DNA from: Anthoceros angustus
Lineage: Eukaryota > Streptophyta > Anthocerotopsida > Anthocerotales > Anthocerotaceae
Assembly: GCA_010909165.1 (NCBI GenBank)
Contig: MU008154.1
Span: 558,001-622,000, forward strand
Direction of reading: 5' to 3'
Length of the DNA: 64,000 nt
Under the pieces are notes generated by a model. That model ran no database searches and had not been told where the DNA came from. It saw only the letters and a list, made by a program, of their open reading frames with translations. Below are positions 22,690-34,294 of this stretch, in pieces. The position numbers and the translations under genes were made by a program. Positions within the stretch are counted from its first letter, which is position 1. Each line of letters opens with the position of its first letter.

Positions 22690-24420
22690 CTCACAATCCT
22701 TCTTACCGCTTATTTTGACGGGAGTCCGGTGCGGCGGCTTAGTGCGGTCGGCGTTGTTAGTGCGGTGCGGCGGTGTTACGGGACAGGGACTCTTCATTCA
22801 CGCTCGGGGCCAGGGGCGTGGAGGGTCCATGGCAAACCAAACTTCCGGGAGTTCGAGGGGAGACGTCATGCCACCGCCGTGAAGTGTCTACTCACCTTCC
22901 GCCCCTGCATCAAGATTGAATGTGAGGAGGATGCTTTGTGACCACGCTCACGCTTTGTGCTTGATGAGGATAACGCACGGTTCTGTAAGGCCTGCACGGG
23001 CAGTGCATGTTGTGATTCCGCTCCGGTTGGAATGTCAAGCTTGTATCCTTTGGATCTTTCAAGCCGATCCGACTTGGGAGTTGGGGTATCCTGGATCAGA
23101 GGAATGCTAATGAAGGCACGTTAGAATTTCTGCAAGGCTCGTGGCCTGCAGGATCGGGCCGAGCCGGTGGGTGTCGTGGACGCATAAGCCGCACCGCCTA
23201 TGTGCAAATTCAAGTTGGAGCATGACATTCGAAGGTTACTAGCTTCGGAGTAGTTCAAGGTGCAAAAGGAGTTCCTGGACAAAATTCAAACATTGGTGCG
23301 ACCCGCTTAAACTGAGACAATGTCCTATGACTCGGGAGGCCTGGGTGACTTGGGCTGCAACCCTGACCAACAAGAGGTTGATTGTCCACATGTTGAAGGT
23401 TCTAACGGCAATAACAAATAGGTTTGAAAACCTGAAAGAGGACGCCCAGGCGGGTGGTAAGCAGTACCACCCCCAGTGGTTTCAAGTTCATGTGTTGTCC
23501 TTGAAGACAGCCGCAACACTACTTGCTGAGAAGTTGTAGTGAGCTATAGCAAGCATGAAGCCGGCGTTAAGAACTTTGTGGATGTGTTTGACATTGCTTC
23601 GCGCTTCTCGCTACCGGCTTGACTTGTATCTCCGGGTAAATGGCCCTAGTTTTCCCATTTTCAATCATTGCAAACAAAGGACTCCATGCACTCTTCGCCT
23701 GACTCTTGGTCACGTTGGCCTCAAATCTTTGGTCCCCTATGCCGTTCGAAGTCGTTGAAAGGATCGAGGTCGAATTTTCAAAATCTATCGCCAGTGATTG
23801 GCCATCCAGGCCTTGCTTTCCTTACACTTGGGCATGTTACAGCAAAAGTAATCATGTCACCCACCCCTTTCAGTGGCCTTATGCACACGAGTGGCCTCCA
23901 GCATTGGCAATTTAAAGCCGGCAAGCACTTCGTAGACCACGCAAGCTAGCCCGCCTTTGTCCTTTGTGGAGATCAGATTTGCGGACTTTCGCTCTTGTAT
24001 GCAATGGAAGCTGTTGCGCACTTGGGAGGAGTGGTTGGTGTGGGGGAGGGGACATGGAATCTTCAAGCCGGATTAGGCAAGCTGGCCCAGGGCACCCTCT
24101 TCGCGCCGGAGGTGAGTATCATCAGCCATTTGTCAATGAAAGTCACTAGTCACCTTACCGCACACTACTTGCATCGAATGGAACGGGCCAAGGCACGCCA
24201 GCGCTACTGGAAGAAGGTCCGAGATCAGTGTGTGGCCCCATATGCCAGGCCTTCCACTGCCGCCAGGCACGCTGCTGCACATCATGGAGGTGGTCGGGTT
24301 GACGGCGAAGGCACCGATCTGCACAGTTTCCGGGGGACTCAAGCGAGGAGGACACTGGCGATGTGATAGATTGAGGCGCCACCCGAGGTCGGGCAACAAG
24401 TTCCTTCCGTCTGGCTAGCT
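22690..24420 (+). other. coding-like but unrecognised, frame-broken region
   Basis: Several plus-strand segments have protein-like composition, for example RFVLDEDNARFCKACTGSAC (about 22,951-23,010), EAWVTWAATLTNKRLIVHML (23,336-23,395) and ERIEVEFSKSIASDWPSRPC (23,757-23,816). They lie in different frames separated by stops, as in a decayed gene. I do not recognise a family. It could be a second transposon gene or the neighbour of the element to its left. Confidence 0.3.
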
Positions 24421-25322
24421 CGCACATCCACGACACTAGATAGGTTGTGTGACAATGGGTGGATGGCGGAGCGATCCTTGATGCTTATTTTGTGGCATTG
24501 TACATTACATCGACTTTGGGCCACGAGGGTGGCGTGTGAAATCGGTGGTGTGGCATATTTTGGATCTTTGGTTTCATGTTAAAGCTGGTTAAGAGTCAGC
24601 CTCTTTGTTGTGTGTTCATCCACAAAATGTCTACATGGCCGTGTGTCGAAACTAATCGGTGTCATTGGAATTGCATATGTGTCCGCGCCACGAGCTCGAA
24701 TCTGGATCGCTCGAGCGCCAGAGACCATCCGAGGCCCTCTTTTCTCGCGCAATTCTGGGTTTGCTCGTAATTGAGCAATTACAACCGGGTAGCCTCCTCC
24801 CAACGTTGCTAAGAACTACAAACGGAGAATTGCTTCACAGGACCCACAAAAAACCAGGTGCATTCTCCCACAAGTAACATGATTGTCAAAAGTGCAAGGA
24901 TTCACATCTATGCCAATTATGGATGCTTGCACATTAATACTGTCCATCCACAACATCCTACACACGTCTACAAGCCTTGACAAAAAAGTGACCACCAGGG
25001 ACTAAGAACAAAGCAAGCCCATGTATATTTTGCAGCAGGACCCCTCCCTTTACGCTATGTCACCACAACTTGATCCAACCATGTTCTATATCCAAAGCAG
25101 AGTAAAAAGCTGGAGTGTTCTTGTTCTTCTCATTGGCCACAGGAATAGCTACCATTGGAAACTTCGTGGTCGTGATGCTCCTAAGCATTATTGGGTCACC
25201 ACGTGGCTCAATCCTGAGCTGGTAGGCACTTTTGTCGATGAGCACCGCTCATAGTAGTAACCTTTTCACAACCTTTTCACCGCTGCAAAATCTCACCATC
25301 CCACGCTGGATCCAGTTGCACA
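24421..25322. other. no recognisable feature
   Basis: Short open frames exist on both strands (for example 25,021-25,254 plus) but none resembles a known family, and no repeat partner was noticed in the window. Confidence 0.4.
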
Positions 25323-25939
25323 CCGTGGACTACGGACTTTGGGGGCTAGGAAATAGGCGGGGTTTTGTTTTTGTAGAAGGATAAAATGAGGCCAAAAAAG
25401 GGGAAATAAGCATGGATAGCACTCGACGGCACCGAGTATACTCGGACCGGAGTGAGGAACGCATTCGGACCTACTATGGCGTGTAACGGGATAAGTCGGA
25501 CCCACCTGTGACCAAGGTGATAAGTACGCCAGGAAAGTAACTTAGGAGTTGAGCCGAGGACGACCAGCGACGCCACGCGACCCCTCGAGTGGAGGACGGC
25601 ATGCACCGCCAGACGTAACTGCCAGAGGTCAAGAGTAGTATTCACGCCCCGCGCGCGCGTAAGGCCGCAGTACGCGCGCGTAAGGCCGCAGGCGGAGGCG
25701 TAAGGTCGAATAAGCCATGCACCGCGCTACACGTGGAAGAGGCGCCCGCCCGCGTTACTCAAGGCGCGGCCAAGGGAAGGGCTACCGCGCAGCCGAGACA
25801 CGCGATCTCTTGCGCTCCATGATCCGGCTCTCTGGCGGTATCTCGTGGGACACTCAGACGCCGCTCACCGCTGAGGTTGGAGCAACGCCAAGAAGGCGAA
25901 CGCGTGCCGTCTCCCAAGCGCTACAAGAACCAAGGAAGG

Positions 25940-26340
25940 AGAAGGCGATGGCACCCAAAAAGCGCGAAGTTTGGGAGCCATGGAACCTTGTGGAGCGCAA
26001 CATTGTGACTCGGCGCTATCCGGACTTTGGGCCCCGCCCGGGGTGAGAATTGGTGCAGGAGTGGCATTTGGATGTGTCCATGGTCCGGACGCTCGATAGT
26101 GTCACTGTCCGGAGTTCGCCCGAAAATGCGGCGGTCTCGACAAGCTCTGACAACCAGGAGGAAGGCGATGGCACCCAAAAAGCTGCGGAAGTTTGGGAGC
26201 CATGGAACCTTGTGGGCGCAACATTGTGACTCGGCGCTATCCGGACTTTGGGCCACGGCTCCGAGGCGAGGGAATTGGTGCGGGAGTGGCATTTGGATGT
26301 GTTCGGATGGTGCGGTTCGATAGTGTCACAGTCAGTTCGC
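25940..26340. repeat. 220-bp tandem duplication in copy A
   Basis: The segment starting GCGATGGCACCCAAAAAG occurs at 25,946 and again at 26,166, both encoding the WEPWN motif. Copy B (48.2-48.4 kb) has it once. Confidence 0.8.
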
Positions 26341-27690
26341 GGAAAATCTTGGCGGTCAATAAGGAGGTGCGGTCCAAGAACCTCGGGAGGACCCAAGGCG
26401 ATGGACCTTGGAGGTCTGAGGCGGCCTACAACCGCCCAAAGGAGGAAGAAGGGGAGTGGTGCGGGCCCCTCAAGGCGGCGAAGGGAAGATAGGGCCGCCA
26501 CGCGGCGCCGAGGCTCGACGCAGCGACCACCAACGGTTGGGCGATATCCGACTGTTGGACGGTCGAGTAAGGCGGTAGCCCGGATCATTGTCCATCGAAC
26601 CTACTCACCAAGGTGGATCACCTTGGTGATAATCGCTGGTATTCCCCGCATGCCGCAATGGGAAGAGGCGGTGGGAAGGATTATTTTCGCCTGCTTAGCA
26701 GAGGCCCGCAAGCTCAGACCGAGAAGCCTCGCATCTCCGCCCCCATACCGATCCATGTATGGGGGCATTTCGAGCCCCTCAAGGAAGGAGAGCTTGAGCG
26801 AGCGCCCGAAAGGACCTGAGGCCCCGGGAAGTGGAGCGGCAAGGGCGCCGAGGGAGGAGGCCGATCGTCAAGGCCAAACGGACCCGGGAGGAGGACGATC
26901 GAGGATTCCGACTCCATACCGAACGGACCCCTCACCACCCAGTATGGGAAGAAATTCCCCGCTTCCTCCTCCCCCGGTGCCCCAACCGAGCCCACAGAGG
27001 CGCCTGACCCCAGCAGCCCCGCCACCCCACAACCCCTACCGAGGAGCCCGGACTGGGAGGGAGCCAAGAGACGCAAGACCACGGCTGGCACCTCGGTCGG
27101 TGCAGTGCCTCCCACCTTGCGGGTGCAAGCGGAGGAAGCGATGGGAGGCGAAAGGGACGCCTGTGAGCAGGAGGACACCGGGCAGAGCCACTCGAGCCGG
27201 GTCCTGCCGACATGTGAAGGGGCAAAAGGCTTGCTCCGGACTCCCTCACCTCCTCCGAGCCCCTGGAGGAAAAGGAGAAGGAGCTCGCGCCAAAGGGCCA
27301 AGGAGGGTGAAGCTCGGAGCTCGGCCTCGGGACCTAAGGGTCCCGATTAGGTCCGAGAACCCACCGACTTACTCGGACAGTATGGAGGTCCTTGGCGACT
27401 GAAATGCCGGCCCGCCACGGACTTTGTGGGAGCCTCATCAGCATGCCGGAAGAAACACGGCGGGTCACAGCTACCGTCATGGACGGTATGCTGGGGTCTC
27501 GGGATGGCCGAGAAGACCTGTGAGGTAGAAGCCACCCGAGGCGCATGGTACTCCTCCGTGAGCAGCTGGAGGGAGCCTGTGAGGCAAGAAGGAAGGCCAA
27601 GCCTCACGGATTGAGGAGGGGAAACGGAGGAGAGGAGAGGAGGTCTGGTCCATCCAAGGACGGACCAAATTCGTGGAGGATTTGACCATG

Positions 27691-27695
27691 CCAAG
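27691..27695. repeat. target site duplication CCAAG, left
   Basis: CCAAG precedes the left copia LTR (TGAAGGATCG). An identical CCAAG follows the right LTR at 32,753-32,757. Removing the element rejoins the host frame in a way that agrees with uninterrupted copy B (AGGCCCAAGCGCTGG near 46,810). Confidence 0.85.
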
Positions 27696-27938
27696 TGAAG
27701 GATCGTGATGGTGGAAAGAGGAGAGGAGAGGAGGAGGCAAGAGTAGCTCTCACATTGAGATGAGGCTTGGAGGGTATTTATACCTCCAATAGGCTCCTAG
27801 GAAGCTCCACAAGAAGCTCCTAGGAAGGAGCACAAGAAGCTTCCTAGTGATTAGCTTAAGCTAAACTAATGATACTTAATCGACACCTAACTTAGACTAA
27901 GTGTATTAGTCTAAGTATTGGGCTTTAATACCCTTACA
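27696..27938 (-). repeat. copia 3' LTR (243 bp)
   Basis: It begins TGTAAGGGTATTAAAGCCC on the minus strand and ends ATCCTTCA. It contains the palindromic promoter motif GGTATAAATACC (plus coordinates about 27,771-27,786) and a polypurine tract directly upstream. It differs from the 5' LTR mainly by small indels. Confidence 0.9.
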
Positions 27939-28129
27939 ACCTCCCACTTAAAGGCCAATTTACCTTCAGAGGAGAATGGACTATCTCATGCCCATGTCCG
28001 AGCTTGTGCAAATTGCTCGTAGAGAGTCCCTTGGTAAGAATATCTCAGGTTCGCCGGTGTGAACCTTGACAAGTTGTACCCTCTTGTCATCCAACACCTC
28101 TCGAATGAAGTGATACTTCACATCCACAT

Positions 28130-28570
28130 GTTTAGTCTTCGCATGAAACATGGATTCTTTGCCAATTGGATAGCACTGCTATCACAATGCAACACCGGCA
28201 CTCAACCTTGATCCCCAAGTCTCCCACTAAACGAGCAAGCCATATGGCTTCCTTGCAAGCCTCTGTCGCAACATACTCGGCCTCCGTGGTAGATAGCGAA
28301 TGCACGATCGCAAACGAGATCGCCATGAGATCGCCCTCCAAAGGCACGTGAAGACATAACCCGATGTGGACCTCCTTTGTCCATATCCTCGCATAAAGAT
28401 CTGTACCCAACCACACATGCATCTTCACTACCAAAACATATGCACAAAGCTTTTGTACCATTCGGATACCTCATAACTCCTTTTATCGCCTCCCAATGCT
28501 TCTTGCCGTGGTTTGACATAAACTCGCTAACCACTCCCACCGCAAAGGCAATGTCGGGACGTAGCAATCA
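28130..28570 (-). pseudogene. copia RNase H fragment
   Basis: The minus strand encodes RPDIAFAVGVVSEFMSN, HWEAIKGVMRY and, after frameshifts, SLSTTEAEYVATEACKEAIW followed by LARLVGDLGI. These are the hallmark copia RNase H motifs. At least two frameshifts separate the pieces. Confidence 0.85.
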
Positions 28571-28617
28571 TTGCATACATCAAACTCCCTACCGATGAGT
28601 ATGGGACCTTCTCCATT

Positions 28618-29331
28618 TCAGCTTTTGTCCTCCTCGTAGCTTGGGCAATCCGCGCTTGAAAGTTTCACATATGGAGGCAATGGAGTACCCAATGGCTTCC
28701 CTTCTCCATGTTGAAACGTTGAAGCACTGTTAATGTATTCCGTCGAGACAAATAAAGCGCGCTTATGTCTGCTCCGACGAATACGCATGCCAAGTATATG
28801 GCTCGCCTCCCAAGTCTCTATTTCAAAGTGAGCATTCAACTTTGACTTCAACGAAATCTCATCAAGATCGCTCCAAAGAATTAGCATATCATCCACATAG
28901 AGGATCAAAATGAGCAAGCTTTGATCCTTAGCTTGCTTCAGATAGAGGCAATGATCCTCATCGCTACGCTTGTAGCCTTGAGAAAGCATAAATGAGTGGA
29001 ACTTGTGATACCACTCGGTGCCTGCTTCAAACCATAAAGGCTCTTCCTCAACTCGCACCGATGCTCTTTGCCCTTCTCAACAAAACCTTCCGTTGCATGT
29101 GTAGACGCCCTCTTGAAGGTCACCATGCAAGAATGCCGTCTTGACATCCATCCGCATAAGTTCCATATCATCCTCGCAACCAAAGCAAGAACACATCGCA
29201 AAGTTGTCATTTTGACTCGGTGAGAAAATCTCATCAAAGTCAATGCCTCGGTTGTTGCTTGAAACCCTTAGCAACCAATGGGCCTTGTACTTTGGTTTGC
29301 CATCAAGCGGTATGACCTTCATCTTGTACAC
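28618..29331 (-). pseudogene. copia reverse transcriptase fragment
   Basis: Minus-strand reading gives YKARLVA-like sequence (as KYKAHWLLRVS), MDVKTAFLHGDLQEGVY, the palm motif YVDDMLIL (catalytic DD, about 28,890-28,915) and LGMRIRR. A frameshift near 28,950-29,060 splits fingers from palm. The YVDD site itself is intact. Confidence 0.88.
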
Positions 29332-29659
29332 CCATTTGCACCAGAGTGCCTTCTTATCCTAGGCAACCAACCAACTCCCAAGTTTGGTTCTTATGCGCAA
29401 TTCATGATCGCATGGCCTTCTCCCACTTGTCTTTGTTACTCGCTGATGAGCCTCTTTGTAAGAAGAGGGTTCCCCACAACTGCCGCATAACATAATCCAG
29501 ATGGATCATACCCGCTGAGGTCGTGTAATCCCGCCGACACGAAGCATGTGCACCTCTATAGGAGCTTGTTCGACTCTTGGTTCATCATCGGTGGAGGAAT
29601 GTGCTCTCACATTACCACTATCAACCCCGCCCATGATGATCATGTCCATCTTCTTGGAA

Positions 29660-30500
29660 GATCACCCTTCGCACCTCCACGCTTGGAGTAGGCTTCTGCA
29701 TCTTGTTCTCATTGAAGAACACGCCGTTAGTACGAACAACCTTTCTAGCCGGATCCCACAAACGGTATCCCATCTCACCGAATCACCATAGCCAAGAAAA
29801 ATACATTTCTTGGACTTAGGTGCCAACTTGTCCCGAAACTCTTTTGGAACATGGCAAGATGCCTCACCCAAACACGCGCAGATGCTTGTAGGATGGTTTC
29901 TTTCCGCACCATAGCTCCTCGAACTCGCCATCAACAAATTTTATTAGGAGATCTGTTAATAAGATGAACGCAGAGACATCGCTCGCCCAAAACCCATTAG
30001 GCAATCCGTAGTTTGACAACAAACTACGCATCCTCTCCTCGAATGGTTCTCATCCGCACCACACCATTTTGTGGAGGAGATACGGCGCATCAATTCTCTT
30101 TTGATTCCCTTGGAATCAGAATCGAAAGCTGAAACATACTCGCCACCATTATCCGCCCCTTAGACACTTCAATCGGTGGCCGATCGATTCTCTACAAGGG
30201 TGACAAATTTCAAACACCGAACTTCATCCTTTTTCCTCAAAGGATAAACCCACACCTTGCGTGAGAAAATCATCTATGAAAGTGACAAAATAGAGGCACC
30301 GCCTAATGATGCAGAGGCATAGGTCCACATACATCAGTGAACCAACTCAAGAGGTTTACTTCTACTTTTACCTCGTGTTCGATGTGATGATTTTGTCTGC
30401 TTCCCATATAAACAGGCTCACACATCGAGAGATCGAGAAGTTAAGAACAGGATATAACCGTAATCTAGATAAAACCTTCATTCCCTTCTCGAGACATATG
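29660..30500 (-). pseudogene. copia integrase fragment
   Basis: The minus strand shows relics of the integrase core end (LLSNYGLPNGFWASDVSAFI, about 30,030-29,965) and the C-terminal HVPKEFRDKLAPKSKKCIFL followed by GYGD (about 29,850-29,790). The N-terminal zinc site and the full DDE triad were not located. Frameshifts are numerous. Confidence 0.7.
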
Positions 30501-30899
30501 TCCTAACCGCAATGCCACAAGGAAACATTTGGTTGCTCCACACGATCACATGATCTTTGAGGTTTACTCAAGTGAGTACAAAGTGCCACACTTCGATCCA
30601 CGAGCTAACACAAGAGAACCTTTGGAGATCTTCCAAGAGTGATCCCCAAAACCAGCGGTAACCAAAGATCATCCAACCGCGCTAATCATGCTCTTTGTCA
30701 ACTTCGAACATGCCTAACGCCCTTCAAAGATGAATGAAGATCCGTTGTCAAACTTGAGTTGCACATCACCCACGCGCGATCCGCATGCATAGTTATTTCC
30801 AAGCCTAACGCATCCTTTCCTTGTAGCATCATACGTTAAACCACTCTATGCGGAGTAACATGGAAAGATGCACCGAGTCAATTATCCAATTGCGTAATA

Positions 30900-31830
30900 A
30901 ATGACTATCCACTACATGTGCAGATTCAAGTAAGAAGAGATAAGGACATCTCCGTCCTCAACGTAGTTTAACTCTTCCAACTCGATGCATTTAAGTCGCC
31001 TTCTTGTCGCCCCGCTTCTTCTCTTTTCCTTGGTCCTTTTGAACTTCGCACTCTCTTTTGAAGTGACCCCTTTTGTGACAATAGTGACACTCCACATTCT
31101 TGTTACGACTAGATTTGCTACGAGAGAAGCTTCGTCCGGTTGCTTCCCTTCGTGGACCTCCCTCTCACTATGAGGGCACCGGAACCTTTGGAAGGTTCCA
31201 TGTTTTTCCTGCTCACCTCCTCGCCATGTGCTACCTTCTACATTTACAATGGTAAGACCACTAGCGTGTAATTACTGAGCACGAAGGTGTCCCAACTCTG
31301 TAATGTGACCAAACATAGCTCTCACTAACTGGGAACGTGATACCTTGAGATGAGAGCTGAAAATGGTATTGAAATCATTCGATGATCGGACATCCTCGTC
31401 CCTTCCTTCATCTTCAAGTCCACCAGTTTCAACCAATACACGAGAAGCCTTTGCTTCTCATACAGTGTCACATACACACCGTAACTCGTGGTCTTATCTT
31501 TCACATTGAAGTACACGCTTTTGACAATGTTAGCATGATAGTAGATCTAGCAAGCTCATCCAGTCCCGCCACTCATCCCGTGTCATACTATCCGGTTTGA
31601 CGCCTAACAACTTTATGGGCTTGATCCGCGCACTAGAACATTATACACTTGTTCTTTCCAACGGGAAGTTAGTACCATCTAACTTCTCGATATTGAACAT
31701 GACGTTTTCGATGATGAAGACATCATGACTCAAAAATCGATACGATAAACACTCAACTCGCCTTGTTAGAAAAGTCAAAGAAGAAAAAGCCACCGTGCGG
31801 TCGTGTATTTTGCTTATTCCAGAGTATTCC
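30900..31830 (-). pseudogene. copia gag fragment
   Basis: The gag begins with NVMFNIEKLDGTNFPL near 31,700 and includes a CCHC knuckle, CHYCHKRGHFKREC, near 31,098-31,055, followed by a lysine-rich tail. Frames between them are broken. CCHC knuckles bind the element's RNA. Confidence 0.75.
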
Positions 31831-31834
31831 AATA

Positions 31835-32455
31835 TCCGCCGCCGCCGCCGCTCGCACTGCTCGGCCGCTCACCGCTGCACCGCGCACGCGCGCCTGCACG
31901 CCACCGCACGCACCGCCGGCGCCGCCACACCACCCGGCCCGCGGCCGGCCCGGCGCGCGCGGCAGCGCGCGCCGCGCGCCGCCGCGCTGGGCGCTGCCGC
32001 GGGCCGGGCGCCGCGCGGCCCAAGGCGCGCCGCGGCCGCGCTGCCGCTCAAGGCCGCGGCGCGCTGCGCCGCGGCCGCTGCGCGGCCGCGCGCCGCGCTG
32101 CGGGCGCCGGCGCTGCGCGGCGCGCCCGCGGCGCGCCGCGCTGGCGCGCGCTGGGCGGCCGGCTGGGCGGCCGCGCGCTGGCGCGCGCGCGGCGCTCGGC
32201 TCGCGGCGCGCCGCGGCGCGCGCGCCCGCGGCTCGCGGCCGCCGGCCGCGCTGCGCGGCGCTGCTCGCCGCGCCGCGCTCGGCCGGCCCGCGCGCTGCGG
32301 GCCGCGCCCGCGCGCCGCGCCTCGCGCTGCCCGGCTCGCACGCCGCGCTCGCGCTGCCCCGCGCGGCCGCGCACGGCCCGCCGGCTCGCTCGCCCGCCAT
32401 CCGGGCCCAGCCTCGCCCCGCCGCGGATCACTCACCGCCGCGATCTGCCCAGCTA
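31835..32455. other. extremely GC-rich leader of the copia element
   Basis: About 620 bp of nearly pure G+C, made of GCGCGG, GGCCGC and CGCGCC words, lies between the primer site and gag. All six frames are open over long spans because stop codons cannot form in such composition. The encoded Ala/Arg/Pro strings should not be read as proteins. No similar block occurs in the other retroelements here. Confidence 0.8.
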
Positions 32456-32487
32456 GAAAATTCTAGCATCACAACACAACCAAACCA

Positions 32488-32500
32488 TGGCTCGATACCG
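32488..32500 (-). promoter_or_regulatory. copia primer-binding site (initiator Met tRNA type)
   Basis: Two bases inside the 5' LTR end, the minus strand reads GGTATCGAGCCATGG. This resembles the usual TGGTATCAGAGC primer site for initiator tRNA-Met with one base missing and one changed. Confidence 0.65.
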
Positions 32501-32502
32501 CT

Positions 32503-32752
32503 TGAAGGATCGTGGGGCGCATGCCGGTGGAAGAGGAGAGGAGAGGAGGAGGCAAGAGTAGCTCTCTCACATTGAGATGAGGCTTGGAGGGTATTTATAC
32601 CCTCAAGCTCCTAGGAAGCTCCACAAGAAGCTCCTAGGAAGGAGCACAAGAAGCTTCCTAGTGATTAGCTTAAGCTAAACTAATGATACTTAATCGACAC
32701 CTAACTTAGACTAAGTGTATTAGTCTAAGTATATTGGGCTTTACACCTTATA
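32503..32752 (-). repeat. copia 5' LTR (250 bp)
   Basis: Partner of 27,696-27,938. It contains the same TATA palindrome (about 32,588-32,605, TATAAATACC on the minus strand), the putative Pol II promoter of the element. The outer end reads TATAAGG instead of TGTAAGG, a single-site change. Confidence 0.9.
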
Positions 32753-34294
32753 CCAAGGAGGCCCAAGCGCTGGCGGAGGACCTCAGCAGAGGCGAGCGCA
32801 GCCAGAGGCTGAGGGCGCAAGCACAAGGATCCGCGAGGCATGACCGACCGCAGCCAAGCCGAGGCTCGTGAAGGTGGACAAGGAGGCGGAAAGCATGGCG
32901 GCCGTATCGCGATCACTACTCGTGATCGAACCGGTGGAGGAGGCCGAGAGAGCCACGCCAACTGGGCCGAGCAGTGGCAATGTGAGCAAGCACGAGCCGC
33001 AAGGTAACACGGAGGCCAAAGACCCGGAAATCGGGGACCCCTGTATGCCAGGAAGTAGAAGGAAGGCGGCAGGAGTTGGAGGACAGCAAGGACACCTTGG
33101 AGTTACAACTCCAAGACGCGTCGGAGGAGCAAGGAGTTCTCAATGAGAGAATCCAGGACTTCGAGCGGGAGATAGAGCGCCTCCAGCTCTGCCTGAAGAT
33201 GGAGCAGGAGGTGGCGGAGCAAGCACGGACCAGCCAGGGCCAAGAAGGTCGCGACAGGGAGATGGAGGACCTCCGGACTCAGCTCCGGGAGGTGGAGTAG
33301 CAATGCGGTGAGATGGAGGACCTAAGAGGAGACTTTGAGCATCCAAACTATCATTGAGAGGAATGGTAGTCTAGGGACATGGTCGCGAACGCATCCGGAA
33401 ATAGAGCGGCTCCGCTCGCTGGGCGGACGGAGTCAAGACGGCGATGGAACAGGAGCGTGACGCCGAGATGGAGAAGGGCCTGGGCGAAGCCCGCAGTCTG
33501 GCAGTGTTGCCCGACCGTCTGGAGCGGGAGATGGCGGAGTTAAAAATGTACGGACAAAGAAGAGGCGAAGCAAAGAAGCCGGTCCACCGAGGAAGTTTGG
33601 GAACGCTGCGCTATGGCGGGCAAGCTGGCAGCGGAACGGAAGCGGAGGGAGTTGGAGCAGGGAGCAACAGCGATAGGCTGGGAGGTGACTGAGGCTCGCG
33701 AGAAAGGCCCACTATATCAAACCCGGCGGGGAGGTGGAGCAACAAGGCAACAGCGGCTCCCTGAGCACCTATGGCGAAGGGAGTATCGGGTGCTCAAGAC
33801 GTGGAAGAGGCAATCCAGCAAGTGATTCGGACTTTGCCTATTACCACGAGCTCCCCGGCGGTAGAGGCCTCTCACCGCACGGACCCCGGAAGGCCTTGGG
33901 AGGGGAAGAAGGGCACGGGATGTGACAGGACCCTAGGGGCCCTGTTTGGAGACGACGGCAACAAGGAGAGGAGACCCAAGAGGAGCGGACGCACGGACCC
34001 CAAGGTAAGTTCACCACCACCCGCCCGAGAAGGGGTGACGGGCCTGAAGGTGCAGGAGGGAGCCAACCCGAACCAAGACAAAAGTCGGGGGTAAGGAGGA
34101 GGACCTAGCGATCTGAGGTCCAGGAAAGGGTCCGAGCTTGGGGACCGGACCCACGTGTGGACTCGAGAATAAGCCGGACCCCAGTGGAGGCAGGACGAGG
34201 CGGACCCCGGTGGACTCGAGAATAAGCCGGACCCACAGGTTGGGGCTCGGGTCGAGGCCAGGACCTCGAGGTCGGACTTGGCAAGAAGGAGGAG
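32753..34294 (+). mobile_element. gag-only-like LTR element copy A, right part
   Basis: Resumes the host frame interrupted at 27,695. It encodes a coiled-coil stretch (LNERIQDFEREIERLQLCLK, near 33,140), EQERDAEMEKG (33,447), and later EEAIQQV and EGANPNQDKSRG (stop at 34,094). Copy B has the matching HEREIERLQLCW, KERDAEMEKD, EEAIQRIDSDFAYYHAELLK and REGGANPPKTRVGG. Frameshifts separate the pieces. The stretch 34,095-34,290 contains short direct repeats of GACTCGAGAATAAGCCGGAC. A 5-bp TSD of the gypsy element (AGGAG) forms its end at 34,290-34,294. Confidence 0.55.

Larger units (their letters stand above)
25323..27695 (+). mobile_element. gag-only-like LTR element copy A, left part
   Basis: The sequence from GTGGACTACGGACTTTGGGG onward matches, inverted, the copy B element (45.7-48.99 kb). 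Coding segments include EVWEPWNLVERNIVTRRYPD (about 25,963-26,022), DHLGDN at 26,616, and VWGHFEPLKEGELERA near 26,757. A proline-, arginine- and glutamate-rich stretch follows, and then a coiled-coil region. The same protein is read in copy B with YLIHVWGHYDLLKDGEVE. No protease, RT or integrase was seen in either copy. The best guess is a non-autonomous retrotransposon encoding only a gag-like protein. Frameshifts are frequent. The copia element at 27,696 splits it. The right part resumes at 32,753. Confidence 0.55.
27696..32752 (-). mobile_element. Ty1/copia retrotransposon, full length but decayed
   Basis: The 5,057-bp element lies on the minus strand and is flanked by the TSD CCAAG. Order along its own strand: 5' LTR 32,752-32,503, primer site near 32,500-32,488, a GC-rich leader, gag 31,830-30,900, integrase about 30,500-29,660, reverse transcriptase 29,330-28,620, RNase H 28,570-28,130, polypurine tract (TTTAAGTGGGAGG) 27,955-27,939, 3' LTR 27,938-27,696. 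Domain order INT before RT defines copia. Many frameshifts break the polyprotein, although the two LTRs are very alike over most of their length. Confidence 0.9.

Noticed and set aside
22125-22941. Long frames encoding Gly/Cys/Met/Trp or His/Pro/Ser repeats
   Set aside because: They are translations of the GGATGT minisatellite in different frames, not genes.
31753-32575. Long overlapping open frames on both strands, Ala/Arg/Pro-rich
   Set aside because: They follow from near-total G+C composition in which stop codons cannot occur. No domain is seen, and the block lies in a copia leader.
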